A stretch of 64,000 bases of DNA from an uncultured Dehalococcoidia bacterium (GTDB lineage: Bacteria > Chloroflexota > Dehalococcoidia > Lucifugimonadales > UBA1123). The notes under the pieces were generated by a model, which was not told where the DNA came from, did no database searches, and saw nothing but the letters and a program-made list of their open reading frames with translations. The DNA is taken from NCBI GenBank assembly GCA_958296105.1, contig OY282441.1, positions 186,001-250,000 of the forward strand, in the 5' to 3' direction. The first letter of the stretch is position 1. The number at the start of each line of letters is the position of its first letter. Both the position numbers and the translations under genes were made by a program. Shown piece after piece: positions 9,901-18,026 of the stretch.

Positions 9901-10403
9901 ACCGGAACCTCCGCCTGAAGCGCGGCGGACGGCGCAGCCGTAAGCCTGTCGTAGATAGCCTGAACCCGCTCCATGTCCGAGGACGCGCCGATCCGCCCGA
10001 GAACGTCCGACATGTCGTACAAACGCGCCGCCGCCCATCTCCTGTCGAGGTCCCGACTGTAAGACGGGTGGCTCGCGTCTGCGCGGATGGAGCCTATCTG
10101 TCTCAGCGCGCTCAGGACCGACCTGTCTCCGCGGAACGTCTCCGCGAACGCCTGATCCCAGCTGTTGTTGATCAGGAAGTAGAAATTGCCCACGTCGAAC
10201 ATGTCGTGCGGCGGCCCGCCTCGGGCGCGAACCGTCGCCGCGTGGCTGTGCGCGTCGCCCCTCAGAGCGCCCATGATCAGATCTTCCACACGCTGCCCGC
10301 GCACCGTCCGCAGCCTGCGAACTATGAGCTCGCGCATCGAATCCCTGTATATGTCCAGAGCGCTTACCAGCTCGTCCTTGACCGGTCTGCCGCCTGTCGT
10401 CAT
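6960..10403 (-). CDS. DUF499 ATPase with N-terminal HEPN-like domain
   Basis: A 1147-residue protein of the COG1483/DUF499 type. Residues 1-150 resemble the Swt1-like HEPN domain found at the N-terminus of this family. The P-loop is FGGGKTHS at about 271-278 and Walker B is CVILIDELVAYAR at about 396-408. A long AAA-type and helical region follows. DUF499 proteins co-occur with DUF1156 methylases and PLD-SNF2 helicases in the defence arrangement called Hma (helicase-methylase-ATPase). In this window it leads a same-strand cluster with four Uma2 genes, the DUF1156 methylase and a GIY-YIG nuclease, without a linked helicase. The HEPN region might give RNase or structural function; I do not see a clear RxxxxH motif in it. 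Confidence 0.87.
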   Translation of the reverse strand: MTTGGRPVKDELVSALDIYRDSMRELIVRRLRTVRGQRVEDLIMGALRGDAHSHAATVRARGGPPHDMFDVGNFYFLINNSWDQAFAETFRGDRSVLSALRQIGSIRADASHPSYSRDLDRRWAAARLYDMSDVLGRIGASSDMERVQAIYDRLTAAPSAALQAEVPVQASYPVESERPAGRATERRARLKPWREVMPPRYDVASGQARQSEFAASLSNVYSQRADLEYVDPFAFFRHTYITDGIETLLVNTLKRLGGTGGEPVIQARTVFGGGKTHSLIALYHMVNSGDALINPGANADASERRVSEEIRGMMLEAGLDPVGGIPGRVAVIDCNEITVTTNETTPDGDPLNTLWGVIAYQLGGQEAYDIIGDACRRWTSPGTAELRSLFEHVGPCVILIDELVAYARNIADDRMLGVFFSFVQYLTEAVRQCDSAALVMTLPEHEMEAGSEAGRDALERLQRLQSLEHITARIEATWHPLETQETFEVIRRRLFGDEIDEAERDRTCEAFARMYRQNTGDYPTAAREPRYLERLKECYPIHPQIFDRIFGDWSARPGFQRTRGVLRVMAAAVSRLNTRGDSSPLIMPGSLPVGDTAFSDRFFNLLGVNWDPVRDEVDSDNGKLDEIDGSVRRFRDVGGAARRIARAVFLASMPDRAVRGIDVQEINIGVVQPGDGAATYRDALGRMTGKLYYMYQEGGRYFFHNEQNLNSLAADRVNGVSDAQAYAKIVDLLRRAVPSDRRRDGGVVVCDADTLHVADIDRARLIVLPPTRSIPSRESESGDYRDAHKAARGVLMHSAPGVNRVHRNTLVFLAARRDDVRTLADRTRVFMAWDSIVNPAVQTLNLTGERRREAGANLDEAKEDMDNALANAYRHILAPEQPDGQRSEYDLIEHSVNPGGGEIISAALSKLAEEELLLDRLAPEGLMRVIDGPVWKESEYHIGADELWRVLTSNVHVRLRLRERSVLNECIEKGVQDGVFGYAGVVEDESGNPYPDVKLGEPGALETREAGGGGVLVRKDMAEIVIEERRGEDGPKYEKQEGANVEPAAKHDAGDGGEWQETVYAPPSTRSVTVRKTLSARGFHAELATMGEEIVRNLFQDGEDVIVSVEVVARKSDGFSEGTLRSARDNSGHLGMKYGDDGPASGG

Positions 10404-10507
10404 GCCAGCAGCCTCACTGTCGAGAATACACGCATCCTATCCCACCCGCGCCGCCCTTGAAAGCGACCGAAGACACTCGAAATCCCCCGCGCGCGATGCG
10501 ATACGCC

Positions 10508-12394
10508 TCACCGCGCCACCCACCACAGGATGGCCAGAGCCACCGCCCCAGCCGCCATTGCCATTCCGTAGTTGTACAGCCGGCCCGTCTGGATGAACTT
10601 CATGTAGAAGCCCGAGCTTTTCACCGCCTCCGCCGAGCCGTCCACCGCCGTGTCGTTCACCACCACCCTGTCGAACACCGCCACCAGCCGCGCGAGCGCC
10701 AAGACCACGCGGTCTATCGTCCACTGGTACAGCTCGTCGAAGTACAGCTTGGCGACCAGCGCGCGGTGAAGGGTAGGGAACCTGTCCGTGAACGCCGTCG
10801 GCGAGACGCGCCCCGAAACGTATGCCGCCCACCCGACCCATATTCCGCCGCCAGCCAGAAGCAGCGAAGCCGCCGTCAGCCACGGCTCCAGCCTGAAGCC
10901 GCCGTGTCCCTCTATGAACCACGCGAAGCCGTGATACGCCCCGCCTGCCACCGGCAGATCGAACGCCAGCGCGCCCACGCCCACCGCCGGAGCTGCCAGC
11001 AAGATCAGCGGCAGCGTCATAACCAGCGGAGACTCGCGCACGCCGCGCTGATCCGACCTCGCCCCGCCCAGGAACGTGGCGAACGCCACCCGCGCCATGT
11101 ACAGCGCGCTAAGCGCCACCCCCGCCAGCGCGACCGCGATGAACACCGGGTGGAGATGCTCCAGCACGTGAAGCAGCACTTCGTCCTTGCTGAAGAACCC
11201 AGCCAGCGGCGCGACCCCCGCCAGAGACGCCGCCCCGATGAGGAACGTCCAGCCCGTCAGCGGCATCCTGCGAATCAGCCCGCCCATCTTTCGCATGTCC
11301 GTCTCATCGTCCATCGCGTGCATCACGCTGCCCGCGCCCAAGAACAGCATCGCCTTGGCCACGCCGTGCGCTGTCAGGTGGAACAGCGCCGCCCCCACTC
11401 CACCCGCGCCGAGCGAGAGCATCATCAGCCCCAGGTGGCTGATCGTAGAGTAGGCAAGCGCGCGCTTTATGTCCGTGACCACCAGCGCAATCGCCCCCGC
11501 GAACACGAACGTGAACAGCCCCACCGACGCCACCACTGCCAGAACCAGCGGCGCAAGCTCGAACATCGGCATCAGCCGCGCCACCAGATACACCCCCGCC
11601 GCCACCATCGTAGCCGCGTGTATGAGCGCGCTCACCGGCGTAGGCCCCTCCATGGCGTCCGGCAGCCAGACGTGGAACGGAACCTGAGCCGACTTTCCCA
11701 TCGCCCCCAGGAAGATCAGGAACATGGCCACGCTCAGCGTCCAGTCGTCTATCCCGCCGTTCTGCGCCACGTGGATGATGGTCGAGATGTCGAACGTCCC
11801 CGTCGCCCTGAACAGCATGATGACGCCGATCAGCAGCCCCACGTCCCCGATCCGCGTCGTGACGAACGCCTTCTTCGCCGCCTCCGCCGCCGAGCGCCGC
11901 TCGTACCAGAAGCCGATCAGCAGATACGACCCAAGCCCGACCAGCTCCCAGGCGATGTAGAGGAACAGCAGGTTGTCCGCCAGAACGAGCGCGAGCATCG
12001 CCGCCACGAACAGCGAGTGAAAGGCGTAGTACCGCCCCAGACCCGGATCGTAGCGCCCGTGATGCCGCATGTATCCGAGCGAATACACCTGCACCAGCAG
12101 CGCCACGAACGTCACTAGGCCGAGCATCGTCACCGATATCTCGTCCACCTCGAAGCCCCAGCTCAGCGTCGTCTCGCCCACGCTGAGCCAGCGCAGACTC
12201 ACGCCCCCCGGCCCGGCGGCGAGCATGTCCACAAGAACGATCCAGAACAGCGCGAACCCCGCCAAGATCGCCCCAATCGAGATCGGCGCGCCCTGAATCG
12301 GCAGACGCCGCCTGAACGGAAGCACCACGAAGAACGCCGCCGCGCTGAGCGCCGGTATGAGCCATGCCCAGTCTGTCCCGATGCTCGCGCTCAA
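10508..12394 (-). CDS. nuoL: NADH-quinone oxidoreductase subunit L
   Basis: A 628-residue, highly hydrophobic antiporter-like subunit of respiratory complex I, with many membrane segments and the family signatures MGKSAQVPFHVWLPDAMEGP and SALIHAATMVAAGVYLVAR. It pumps protons in the membrane arm. The length is normal for NuoL. The likely start is TTG, one base after the nuoK stop; no ATG suits. It is the last nuo gene here: the next gene downstream is the DUF499 ATPase after a 104-bp gap, so nuoM and nuoN, which normally follow, are elsewhere or missing. Confidence 0.95.
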   Translation of the reverse strand: MSASIGTDWAWLIPALSAAAFFVVLPFRRRLPIQGAPISIGAILAGFALFWIVLVDMLAAGPGGVSLRWLSVGETTLSWGFEVDEISVTMLGLVTFVALLVQVYSLGYMRHHGRYDPGLGRYYAFHSLFVAAMLALVLADNLLFLYIAWELVGLGSYLLIGFWYERRSAAEAAKKAFVTTRIGDVGLLIGVIMLFRATGTFDISTIIHVAQNGGIDDWTLSVAMFLIFLGAMGKSAQVPFHVWLPDAMEGPTPVSALIHAATMVAAGVYLVARLMPMFELAPLVLAVVASVGLFTFVFAGAIALVVTDIKRALAYSTISHLGLMMLSLGAGGVGAALFHLTAHGVAKAMLFLGAGSVMHAMDDETDMRKMGGLIRRMPLTGWTFLIGAASLAGVAPLAGFFSKDEVLLHVLEHLHPVFIAVALAGVALSALYMARVAFATFLGGARSDQRGVRESPLVMTLPLILLAAPAVGVGALAFDLPVAGGAYHGFAWFIEGHGGFRLEPWLTAASLLLAGGGIWVGWAAYVSGRVSPTAFTDRFPTLHRALVAKLYFDELYQWTIDRVVLALARLVAVFDRVVVNDTAVDGSAEAVKSSGFYMKFIQTGRLYNYGMAMAAGAVALAILWWVAR

Positions 12395-12395
12395 C

Positions 12396-12713
12396 TCACC
12401 ACTTCAGCGAATCCATCCCGTCCACGTTCACCGAGCTGCGGTTCCTGTACAGTCTCAGGATGATCGCTATTGCCAGCGCAAGCTCCGCCGCCGCGATCGT
12501 GATGACGAAGATAATCAGTATCTGGCCCAGCGCCCTCTGCGCCTCATCGAAGTCCATGAACGCCGCGAACCCGATCAGGTTGATGTTCACCGCGTTCAGC
12601 ATCAGCTCTATGGACATCAGTATCAGAACCGCGCTCCGACGCGCCATGACACCGTACAGCCCTATCGAAAAGAGCGCGGCTGCCAGAATCTGAAGGTGCG
12701 CCAGCTCGATCAA
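12396..12713 (-). CDS. nuoK: NADH-quinone oxidoreductase subunit K
   Basis: A 105-residue protein with three membrane helices and the conserved glutamate-bearing segments ILMSIELMLNAVNINLI and AAAELALAIAIILRLYR. It belongs to the proton channel region of complex I. The start is TTG at 12713, overlapping the nuoJ stop codon (TTGA) with GGAG upstream; longer open frames in the same phase only run through nuoJ sequence. Length and spacing (1 bp to nuoL) are typical of the operon. Confidence 0.93.
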   Translation of the reverse strand: MIELAHLQILAAALFSIGLYGVMARRSAVLILMSIELMLNAVNINLIGFAAFMDFDEAQRALGQILIIFVITIAAAELALAIAIILRLYRNRSSVNVDGMDSLKW

Positions 12714-13207
12714 TCGCCGTCTCCGCCCGTCCTCACCAGCACGATAGAGCCTATCAGCGCAACCAGAAGCACCAGCGAAGCCACCTCGAACGGCACCGCC
12801 CATCTGGTGAACAGACTCTCTCCCAGCTCGAAGAACCCCACACCCTGCCGCTCCACCGTCCGCGCCCCTGTGGTCAGCGCCGCCGCGACCAGCAGACAGA
12901 AGACCACAGCGGCAGTCACCGCCGCCAGCGGCCACTGGCTGTGATCCGTCAGACGCACGAAGTCCTGTATCCTCGTCAGCATCAGCGAGAACAGCACCAC
13001 GATGACCACCGCGCCCCCGTAGATCAGCACCTGCACCAGCGCCAAGAACTCCGCGAACATCAGCAGAAACACCCCTGCCACGCCCAGCATCGCCGCGAGC
13101 AGCGCGAACGCCGCATATACGATATTCCGCGTCAGCGCCACCCCAAGCGCGCCGCCCAAGACCAGCGCAGCGGCGATGTAGAACAGGATTAGGGAAGGGG
13201 AGGCCAT
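12710..13207 (-). CDS. nuoJ: NADH-quinone oxidoreductase subunit J
   Basis: A 165-residue five-helix membrane subunit of complex I. The conserved segment LALVQVLIYGGAVVIVVLFS is clear at about residues 55-75. It lies 3 bp after nuoI and overlaps nuoK, matching the standard order H-I-J-K-L. Confidence 0.93.
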   Translation of the reverse strand: MASPSLILFYIAAALVLGGALGVALTRNIVYAAFALLAAMLGVAGVFLLMFAEFLALVQVLIYGGAVVIVVLFSLMLTRIQDFVRLTDHSQWPLAAVTAAVVFCLLVAAALTTGARTVERQGVGFFELGESLFTRWAVPFEVASLVLLVALIGSIVLVRTGGDGD

Positions 13208-13210
13208 CGG

Positions 13211-13777
13211 TCAGCTTGGCGCGTCCGACCCGACGGCAGAGCCTGCGCCCGCCCGGCGCGGCGCAGCCCGTCGGCTGCCCTTTGCCACCGGAACCCCGCT
13301 GTTCTTGGCGGGATTCGACGGACTCCAGCCCGTATCGCCCTGAAACTTCCGCCCCATGTCCATCAGCTGCCCCAGATCGACCCGATTTCCGTTGCGCTCG
13401 TACTTGCTCAGCTCGTGTTCGTGGCTCATCTCTATGGCGTCGAAGTTGCACACGTCCACGCATATGCCGCACAGGATGCACCGCCCCAGATTTATCTCGA
13501 AGCTCTCTATGATCTTGCGCCTTCGGCTCTGTTCGTCCGCGTACTTCGGGTTGTCCGTCATCTGCGCGCTCATGCACTGAGTCGGACACGCGCGCACGCA
13601 CACCATGCACCCCGTACAGTATGGCTCCGGCACGTCGTAATCCCACAGCAGCGCCGGAAAGCCCATATAGCGCGGCTCGACCTGACGTCGCTTCTCCGGC
13701 TCCGGGTACTCGTCAGTAACCGGCTTGCGAAGCGCCGTCTTCAGAGTGACGACCAGCCCTTCGATGAATCCAATCAT
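13211..13777 (-). CDS. nuoI: NADH-quinone oxidoreductase subunit I
   Basis: A 188-residue iron-sulfur subunit that connects the peripheral arm of complex I to the quinone site. Two complete 4Fe-4S motifs are visible: CTGCMVCVRACP (about residues 55-66) and CILCGICVDVC (about 98-108), each with the CxxCxxCxxxC(P) pattern. The C-terminal tail is Arg/Ala-rich and not conserved in the family. Start ATG at 13777. Confidence 0.94.
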   Translation of the reverse strand: MIGFIEGLVVTLKTALRKPVTDEYPEPEKRRQVEPRYMGFPALLWDYDVPEPYCTGCMVCVRACPTQCMSAQMTDNPKYADEQSRRRKIIESFEINLGRCILCGICVDVCNFDAIEMSHEHELSKYERNGNRVDLGQLMDMGRKFQGDTGWSPSNPAKNSGVPVAKGSRRAAPRRAGAGSAVGSDAPS

Positions 13778-13866
13778 GGCTCGATAATCCGCAGCATGAA
13801 TCCCCCCGCAAACGCCCCAATCCGATCATGTCGACTGTTGGTTGACGGTTCTCGCGCGCCGCCCAT

Positions 13867-13919
13867 ACGCTCGGTCATCCGCTCGCCCATCCGCCCGGTC
13901 ATCCGCCCGCTCATCCGAT
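13867..13919. repeat. Short degenerate tandem repeat between nuoH and nuoI
   Basis: The 154-bp gap between nuoH and nuoI holds several imperfect copies of a CATCCGCCCG-like decamer. Similar short repeats occur near 37.3 kb with a different unit. No gene, promoter or terminator is evident in the gap. Confidence 0.6.
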
Positions 13920-13931
13920 AGACGCGGAGCT

Positions 13932-15056
13932 TCACGCCGCATCCCGCCGCAGCTCACTCGCCGGAACCACCCTTACCGTGTCGCGCTCCATATCCGTCCC
14001 CGGGTTCTTGAAGACGATGTACGCCGTTCCCGCCAATAATACCAGAGAGACAGCCGTAAGAGTCCACAGCGGCAAGCCGTAGAACAGGACCACCCCCGTA
14101 GCCACGATGTTCAGGAACGAGAGCGGCACCAGCAGCTTCCACCCGAAAGACATCAGCTGATCTATGCGAAGGCGGGGGAACGTCCCGCGTATCCAGAAGA
14201 TGAGCCACACCACCGCCGCCGCCTTCGCCAGCAGCCACGCCGCCGACAGCGCCGAGTGCGCCATCCCGTCCAGCGGCATAGTCGGCCAGCCCCATCCGCC
14301 CAGGAACAGAAGCGCCGTCAGAGCCGCCACCGTGAACGTGTTCAGATACTCTGCCAAGAAGAACGCCGCCCAGTGCGCGCCGCTGTACTCCACGAACGGC
14401 CCGCCCACCACCTCCGATTCCGCGTGATGAATGTCGAACGGCGTGCGCCCAAGCTCCGCCAGCCCCGCCGTCAGGAACAGGAACAGCCCCGCCGGCTGAA
14501 CCAGCGCGTAGCCGTAGCTCGCCTGCCCGTCCACGACCACCCTCAGATCGAGCGACTGCGCCAGCATCGCCACGCCCAGAATAGCCATGATGAACGGTAT
14601 CTCGTAGCTCACCAGCTGCCCCGCCGCTCGCAGCCCGCCCAGCATCGCGTACTTGTTCGCCGACCCCCAGCCCGCCATGATGAGTCCCATCACCGACAGC
14701 ACGGATACAGCCGTGATGTAGAACAGGCCCATGTCCAGGTTTCGCAGAACCAGATCGCGCGCCAGCGGAAGCGTCACCCACAGCAGGAGCGACGGCACGA
14801 ACACCGCCACCGGCGCAAGCCAGTAGACGCGGCGGTCCGCCCACGAGGGCAGGATGTCCTCCTTCGTGAACAGCTTTATGCCGTCCGCGATTGGCTGGAG
14901 CGCGCCGTGAAAGCCAACGCGCATTGGCCCCATGCGCATCTGGATTCTCGCCAGCGCCTTGCGCTCCGCCCACGTCAGGACCAGCACCACCAGCGACAGG
15001 AACCCCAGCAGCGCCGCCGCGCCCAGCGCGTAGAAGACCGCCTGAGACAGCGTCAT
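13932..15056 (-). CDS. nuoH: NADH-quinone oxidoreductase subunit H
   Basis: A membrane subunit of complex I that forms part of the quinone chamber. Recognisable segments are TWAERKALARIQMRMGP near the N-terminus, EVVGGPFVEYSG, and FFLAEYLNTFTVAALTA. Two starts are possible: ATG at 15056 (374 residues) or TTG at 15083 (383 residues). I prefer the ATG because the extra residues MRPAWRGRQ look like translated leader. It is followed by nuoI after a repeat-containing gap. Confidence 0.93.
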   Translation of the reverse strand: MTLSQAVFYALGAAALLGFLSLVVLVLTWAERKALARIQMRMGPMRVGFHGALQPIADGIKLFTKEDILPSWADRRVYWLAPVAVFVPSLLLWVTLPLARDLVLRNLDMGLFYITAVSVLSVMGLIMAGWGSANKYAMLGGLRAAGQLVSYEIPFIMAILGVAMLAQSLDLRVVVDGQASYGYALVQPAGLFLFLTAGLAELGRTPFDIHHAESEVVGGPFVEYSGAHWAAFFLAEYLNTFTVAALTALLFLGGWGWPTMPLDGMAHSALSAAWLLAKAAAVVWLIFWIRGTFPRLRIDQLMSFGWKLLVPLSFLNIVATGVVLFYGLPLWTLTAVSLVLLAGTAYIVFKNPGTDMERDTVRVVPASELRRDAA

Positions 15057-15135
15057 CTGCCGACCACGCCACGCCGGCCGCAATCCACCGGTTGGGGCAG
15101 GGGCATCTCGCCCCTCGCGCCTGTATCTTCACTCA

Positions 15136-16257
15136 TCACCTGTCGACCTCGCCCAAGATGATGTCTATTGACCCCAGGATTATCACCGCGTCCGCCACGT
15201 ATGCGTCTCTCAGCATCGCCTGAAGCGCCTGAAGATTGCAGAACGAGGGCGCGCGCACCTTCACCCGATAGGGTTTGTCGCTGCCGTCGCTCACGAGGAA
15301 CACCCCGAAGTCTCCGCGCGGAGACTCCGTTCGCAGATAGACCTCGCCCTTCGGCGGCCTAGCTATCCGCCTCACGCTGGCTGCGATTTCTCCTTCGGGA
15401 AGCTGCGCCACAGCCTGCCTGACGATGCCGAGAGACTGCCGCATCTCCTCGATACGCACGTAGTACCGGTCCCAGCAGTCCCCATACGTTCCGACGGGTA
15501 CCCCGAAGTCGAACCTGTCGTAGATCGAGTATGGCTCGGACGTTCGCACGTCTTCCGCAACCCCGCACGCCCTCAGCGCCGGCCCCGTCACCCCGAGGTC
15601 TATCGCCTCCTCGGCAGAGATCGCGCCGATCCCCTTGGTGCGCGCCAGGAACATTTCGTTCTGGCTCAGCAGCTCGTCGCACTCCTCCACGCCGCGTTCG
15701 AGCTGATCCAGCAGCGTATTCATGCGCGCGCCGAAGTCGTCCGGAATGTCCTCGTTCACCCCGCCTACCCGAATATAGTTGTGCATCATCCGAGCCCCGG
15801 TCACCGACTCGAACAGCGCCTGAACGCGCTCTCGCTCCCTGAATCCATAGAGAATCGGCGTCATCGCCCCCGCGTCCAGCCCATACACCCCGTAGAACAG
15901 CATGTGGCTGGCGATGCGGTTCAGCTCGCACAGGATTACCCTGATGTACTCCGCCCTCTCCGGCGGCTGCACGCCCATCAGCTTCTCGACCGCCATGCAG
16001 ATAGCAAGCTCGCAGTTCAGGTTCGCCACGTAGTCCAGCCTGTCGAACAGCGTGATTATCTGGCTGTACTGCTCCCCCTCGCACAGCTTCTCCGAGCCGC
16101 GATGCAGGTAGCCTATGTGCGGCTCCGACCTTACGATCTTCTCGCCGTCCACCCAGATCACCAGCCGGAACACCCCGTGCGTAGAGGGATGCTGAGGCCC
16201 CATGTTGATCATCAGGTCGATAGAGTCCGCTTGCTGTGTCTGCTGCTGTATCTGCAT
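15136..16257 (-). CDS. nuoD: NADH-quinone oxidoreductase subunit D
   Basis: A 373-residue quinone-site subunit of complex I, related to hydrogenase large subunits. Family motifs include MGPQHPSTHGVFRLVIWVDG near the start, IGYLHRGSEKL, and SPRGDFGVFLVSDGS. Its neighbour upstream should be nuoC, but a toxin-antitoxin block of about 1.2 kb intervenes, so nuoD may need read-through or a promoter of its own. Confidence 0.95.
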   Translation of the reverse strand: MQIQQQTQQADSIDLMINMGPQHPSTHGVFRLVIWVDGEKIVRSEPHIGYLHRGSEKLCEGEQYSQIITLFDRLDYVANLNCELAICMAVEKLMGVQPPERAEYIRVILCELNRIASHMLFYGVYGLDAGAMTPILYGFRERERVQALFESVTGARMMHNYIRVGGVNEDIPDDFGARMNTLLDQLERGVEECDELLSQNEMFLARTKGIGAISAEEAIDLGVTGPALRACGVAEDVRTSEPYSIYDRFDFGVPVGTYGDCWDRYYVRIEEMRQSLGIVRQAVAQLPEGEIAASVRRIARPPKGEVYLRTESPRGDFGVFLVSDGSDKPYRVKVRAPSFCNLQALQAMLRDAYVADAVIILGSIDIILGEVDR

Positions 16258-16276
16258 GGAAGTGAAGTATGCGCGC

Positions 16277-16696
16277 TTAGCCGTCCGCGTTCAGATACGC
16301 GGCTATCTCGTCGCGAACCGCGCGCACGCTGGGCTGAGCGCAGGCGAGCGCCCCGCCGCTCTCGTGCTTGTGGTCCAGCGAATCACCGTCTCCTTGAAAA
16401 TGCCGGCTGTTGTCGTATCGAAATATGGTACTGTCATCACCATTCATAAAGTGCATCGAATATCTGCGTAAAATCACTCTGTCATTGCAAAGTCCGACTC
16501 GCATATGCACGCTCAGGCGATTGCCTCCTGAGAATCCCATGTCCACACTCAGTTTCGTTTGGTTATGGCTGGATTTTTCGAGTATTAGCTCATCTAACCA
16601 TTCGGCTCCAGCGGATATTAGGACATCTACGACTCCGTTTAGATAATCCGTAATCAGCTGATCCAAGGGCTGCTCCGTTGTCATATTACTATCCAT
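16277..16696 (-). CDS. TumE-like (DUF6516) toxin
   Basis: A 139-residue protein. The central part MHFMNGDDSTIFRYDNSRHF followed by LDHKHE resembles the family core in which a duplex-binding segment reads FRYDNxxHH...HKH, as in TumE/DUF6516 toxins. The C-terminal helix AVRDEIAAYL also fits. It follows a small acidic gene that matches the usual antitoxin partner. Base composition is lower in GC than the flanking nuo genes, consistent with acquisition. It ends 20 bp before nuoD. The toxin's target is not evident from sequence. Confidence 0.7.
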   Translation of the reverse strand: MDSNMTTEQPLDQLITDYLNGVVDVLISAGAEWLDELILEKSSHNQTKLSVDMGFSGGNRLSVHMRVGLCNDRVILRRYSMHFMNGDDSTIFRYDNSRHFQGDGDSLDHKHESGGALACAQPSVRAVRDEIAAYLNADG

Positions 16697-16793
16697 TATC
16701 CAAGCTCCTTACTAGCAGTGGCGTATGCGACCCATCGCGTGCATGGGCGCAAGTTGTTATCTCCTTACACTTACACATTACCCCACACCCTTT

Positions 16794-17045
16794 CTATATC
16801 TTCAGTTCTTTCGCGCCCTGATTGATGATCCTGAGATCATCGTCCCCGCAATCGCTCGCCGCGGCCTCGCAGTAAAACTCCCAGTCGAAGTAGTCCATGA
16901 TGGCGCAGTCCAGTTCGCCCCCATTCCACTTCTTGGCGAACTCTCTCGACGTCATCCCGTACTTGGCTTCGAGCTCGGCAAGTTTTCGATTCACGTCCGC
17001 CCCGGATAACTGCTTTACGGTCATTGTGTACACTATCTTTTTCAT
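16794..17045 (-). CDS. Antitoxin partner of the TumE-like toxin
   Basis: An 83-residue acidic protein. The stretch LEAKYGMTSREFAKKWNGGE with a downstream DYFDWEF matches the short antitoxins found beside DUF6516/TumE toxins (KYGM-S-EF followed by D-F-EW). It lies 97 bp upstream of the toxin gene in the same direction. Together they look like a complete toxin-antitoxin pair placed inside the nuo cluster. Confidence 0.65.
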   Translation of the reverse strand: MKKIVYTMTVKQLSGADVNRKLAELEAKYGMTSREFAKKWNGGELDCAIMDYFDWEFYCEAAASDCGDDDLRIINQGAKELKI

Positions 17046-17114
17046 AGTTGTCCTCTTGCGTTCACAGCCGTGTGACTTTGGCGCGCCCCACTCTCGTATC
17101 TCGCCTCTCGAAAG

Positions 17115-17182
17115 ATTCTACCACTCGTCATAATCATGGAACGGAAAGCTCTTGCGCCCCGGGAAGCCCTCGTACAGCAGCA
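17115..17182. repeat. Duplicated 3' end of nuoC (distal copy)
   Basis: A 58-bp exact copy (17115-17172) of the last codons and stop of nuoC, which is at 17496-17553. After a 9-bp deletion relative to nuoC, homology continues for 10 bp (17173-17182). The two copies are direct repeats flanking the HicB-like gene, as expected for an insertion that regenerated the gene end or for a local duplication. The distal copy is not part of a gene. Confidence 0.92.
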
Positions 17183-17214
17183 ATGAACAGGTACTATGCG
17201 CCTTCTCGATGAAC

Positions 17215-17481
17215 TCACAGCACACTGGCAGTTTGACTTTCAATTATACGCTCACGCAACTTCCACGTATCACCTTTCCTCACGAATCCAGACTCCTCCA
17301 GAACTTCATTCAGAGTTCCCATGCGCCTGCACTCCTCGAAGAAAGCATCCATAGCTTCTTCGAGCGAACCTTTGGCATCGTCTGGCGTATCTCCGAAGCT
17401 CGATACGTTTAGCTCGGGGCATATGCCAACGTAGCAGCCATCCTCTGCGAATATCTCCGTCCTAAACACAATCTTCGCCAC
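17215..17481 (-). CDS. HicB-like antitoxin family protein
   Basis: An 88-residue protein with a HicB-type N-terminal fold: FRTEIFAEDGCYVGICPELN followed by VSSFGDTPDDAKGSLEEAMD, the pattern of the partial RNase-H-like antitoxin domain. No HicA toxin is adjacent. I chose GTG at 17481, preceded by GGAG and GAGG; the frame could extend to GTG at 17505, overlapping the nuoC stop. The gene lies exactly between the two direct copies of the nuoC 3' end, so it probably arrived with that rearrangement. Confidence 0.7.
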   Translation of the reverse strand: MAKIVFRTEIFAEDGCYVGICPELNVSSFGDTPDDAKGSLEEAMDAFFEECRRMGTLNEVLEESGFVRKGDTWKLRERIIESQTASVL

Positions 17482-17495
17482 GTCAGCCTCACTCC

Positions 17496-17572
17496 ATTCT
17501 ACCACTCGTCATAATCATGGAACGGAAAGCTCTTGCGCCCCGGGAAGCCCTCGAACCCCTCGTACAGCAGCA
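17496..17572. repeat. Duplicated 3' end of nuoC (copy inside nuoC)
   Basis: The gene copy of the direct repeat described at 17115-17182. It covers the nuoC stop codon and its last 24 codons. The extra 9 bp here (between 17554 and 17562) lie between two CCCTCG words, so the difference could be a simple slippage deletion in the other copy. Confidence 0.92.
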
Positions 17573-18026
17573 GGGGAGAGGGGTTTGGGTGGCCCTCGAA
17601 CACCACCCCAAACAGATCGTGGCACTCTCGCTCGTACCAGTTCGCGCCCGCCCAGACGCCCGTGACGGTAGGCGCGACAGGCTCCCCCTCCGCCACCCGC
17701 GCCTTCACCACCATCTTGTGCCGCCTGTCCAGCGAGTACAGATGATAGTTCATCTCCAGCTCGCCGGACGCCTCCACGTAGTCCACCACGCACAGACAGC
17801 GCAGGTAGTCGAAGTCCAGTCTGGGGTCGTTCTTACATTCGGCGCACACCTTCGCCACGTCTTCCGCCCCCACCGTGAGCGTCACCTCGTCCACCGCCGC
17901 CCCTATCAGCACGCCCGCCCGCCCGCCGAACATCTCCGTCAGCAGCGCAGAGAGCGCTTCGCCCTTCGCGTCCAGCGCGGGCGGCGCTACGGGAATAGTC
18001 GGCTCTCGCCTAGCGCGCCGCGCCAC
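17499..18026 (-). CDS. nuoC: NADH-quinone oxidoreductase subunit C
   Basis: A 175-residue 30-kDa subunit of complex I. Family features are the C-terminal [20 protein letters not shown] motif and the final FPFHDYDEW. It starts with GTG at 18026 and overlaps the end of nuoB by 17 bp. Its 3' end is duplicated downstream and the normal next gene nuoD is displaced by about 1.2 kb. Confidence 0.94.
   Translation of the reverse strand: MARRARREPTIPVAPPALDAKGEALSALLTEMFGGRAGVLIGAAVDEVTLTVGAEDVAKVCAECKNDPRLDFDYLRCLCVVDYVEASGELEMNYHLYSLDRRHKMVVKARVAEGEPVAPTVTGVWAGANWYERECHDLFGVVFEGHPNPSPLLLYEGFEGFPGRKSFPFHDYDEW

Noticed and set aside
7986-10460. Long open frame on the plus strand opposite the DUF499 gene
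   Set aside because: Very Arg/His/Val-rich translation with no motifs; it is the expected antisense frame of a high-GC gene.
10457-12118. Long open frame on the plus strand opposite nuoL
   Set aside because: Composition is dominated by Arg, His and Gln and it mirrors nuoL codons; no family signature.
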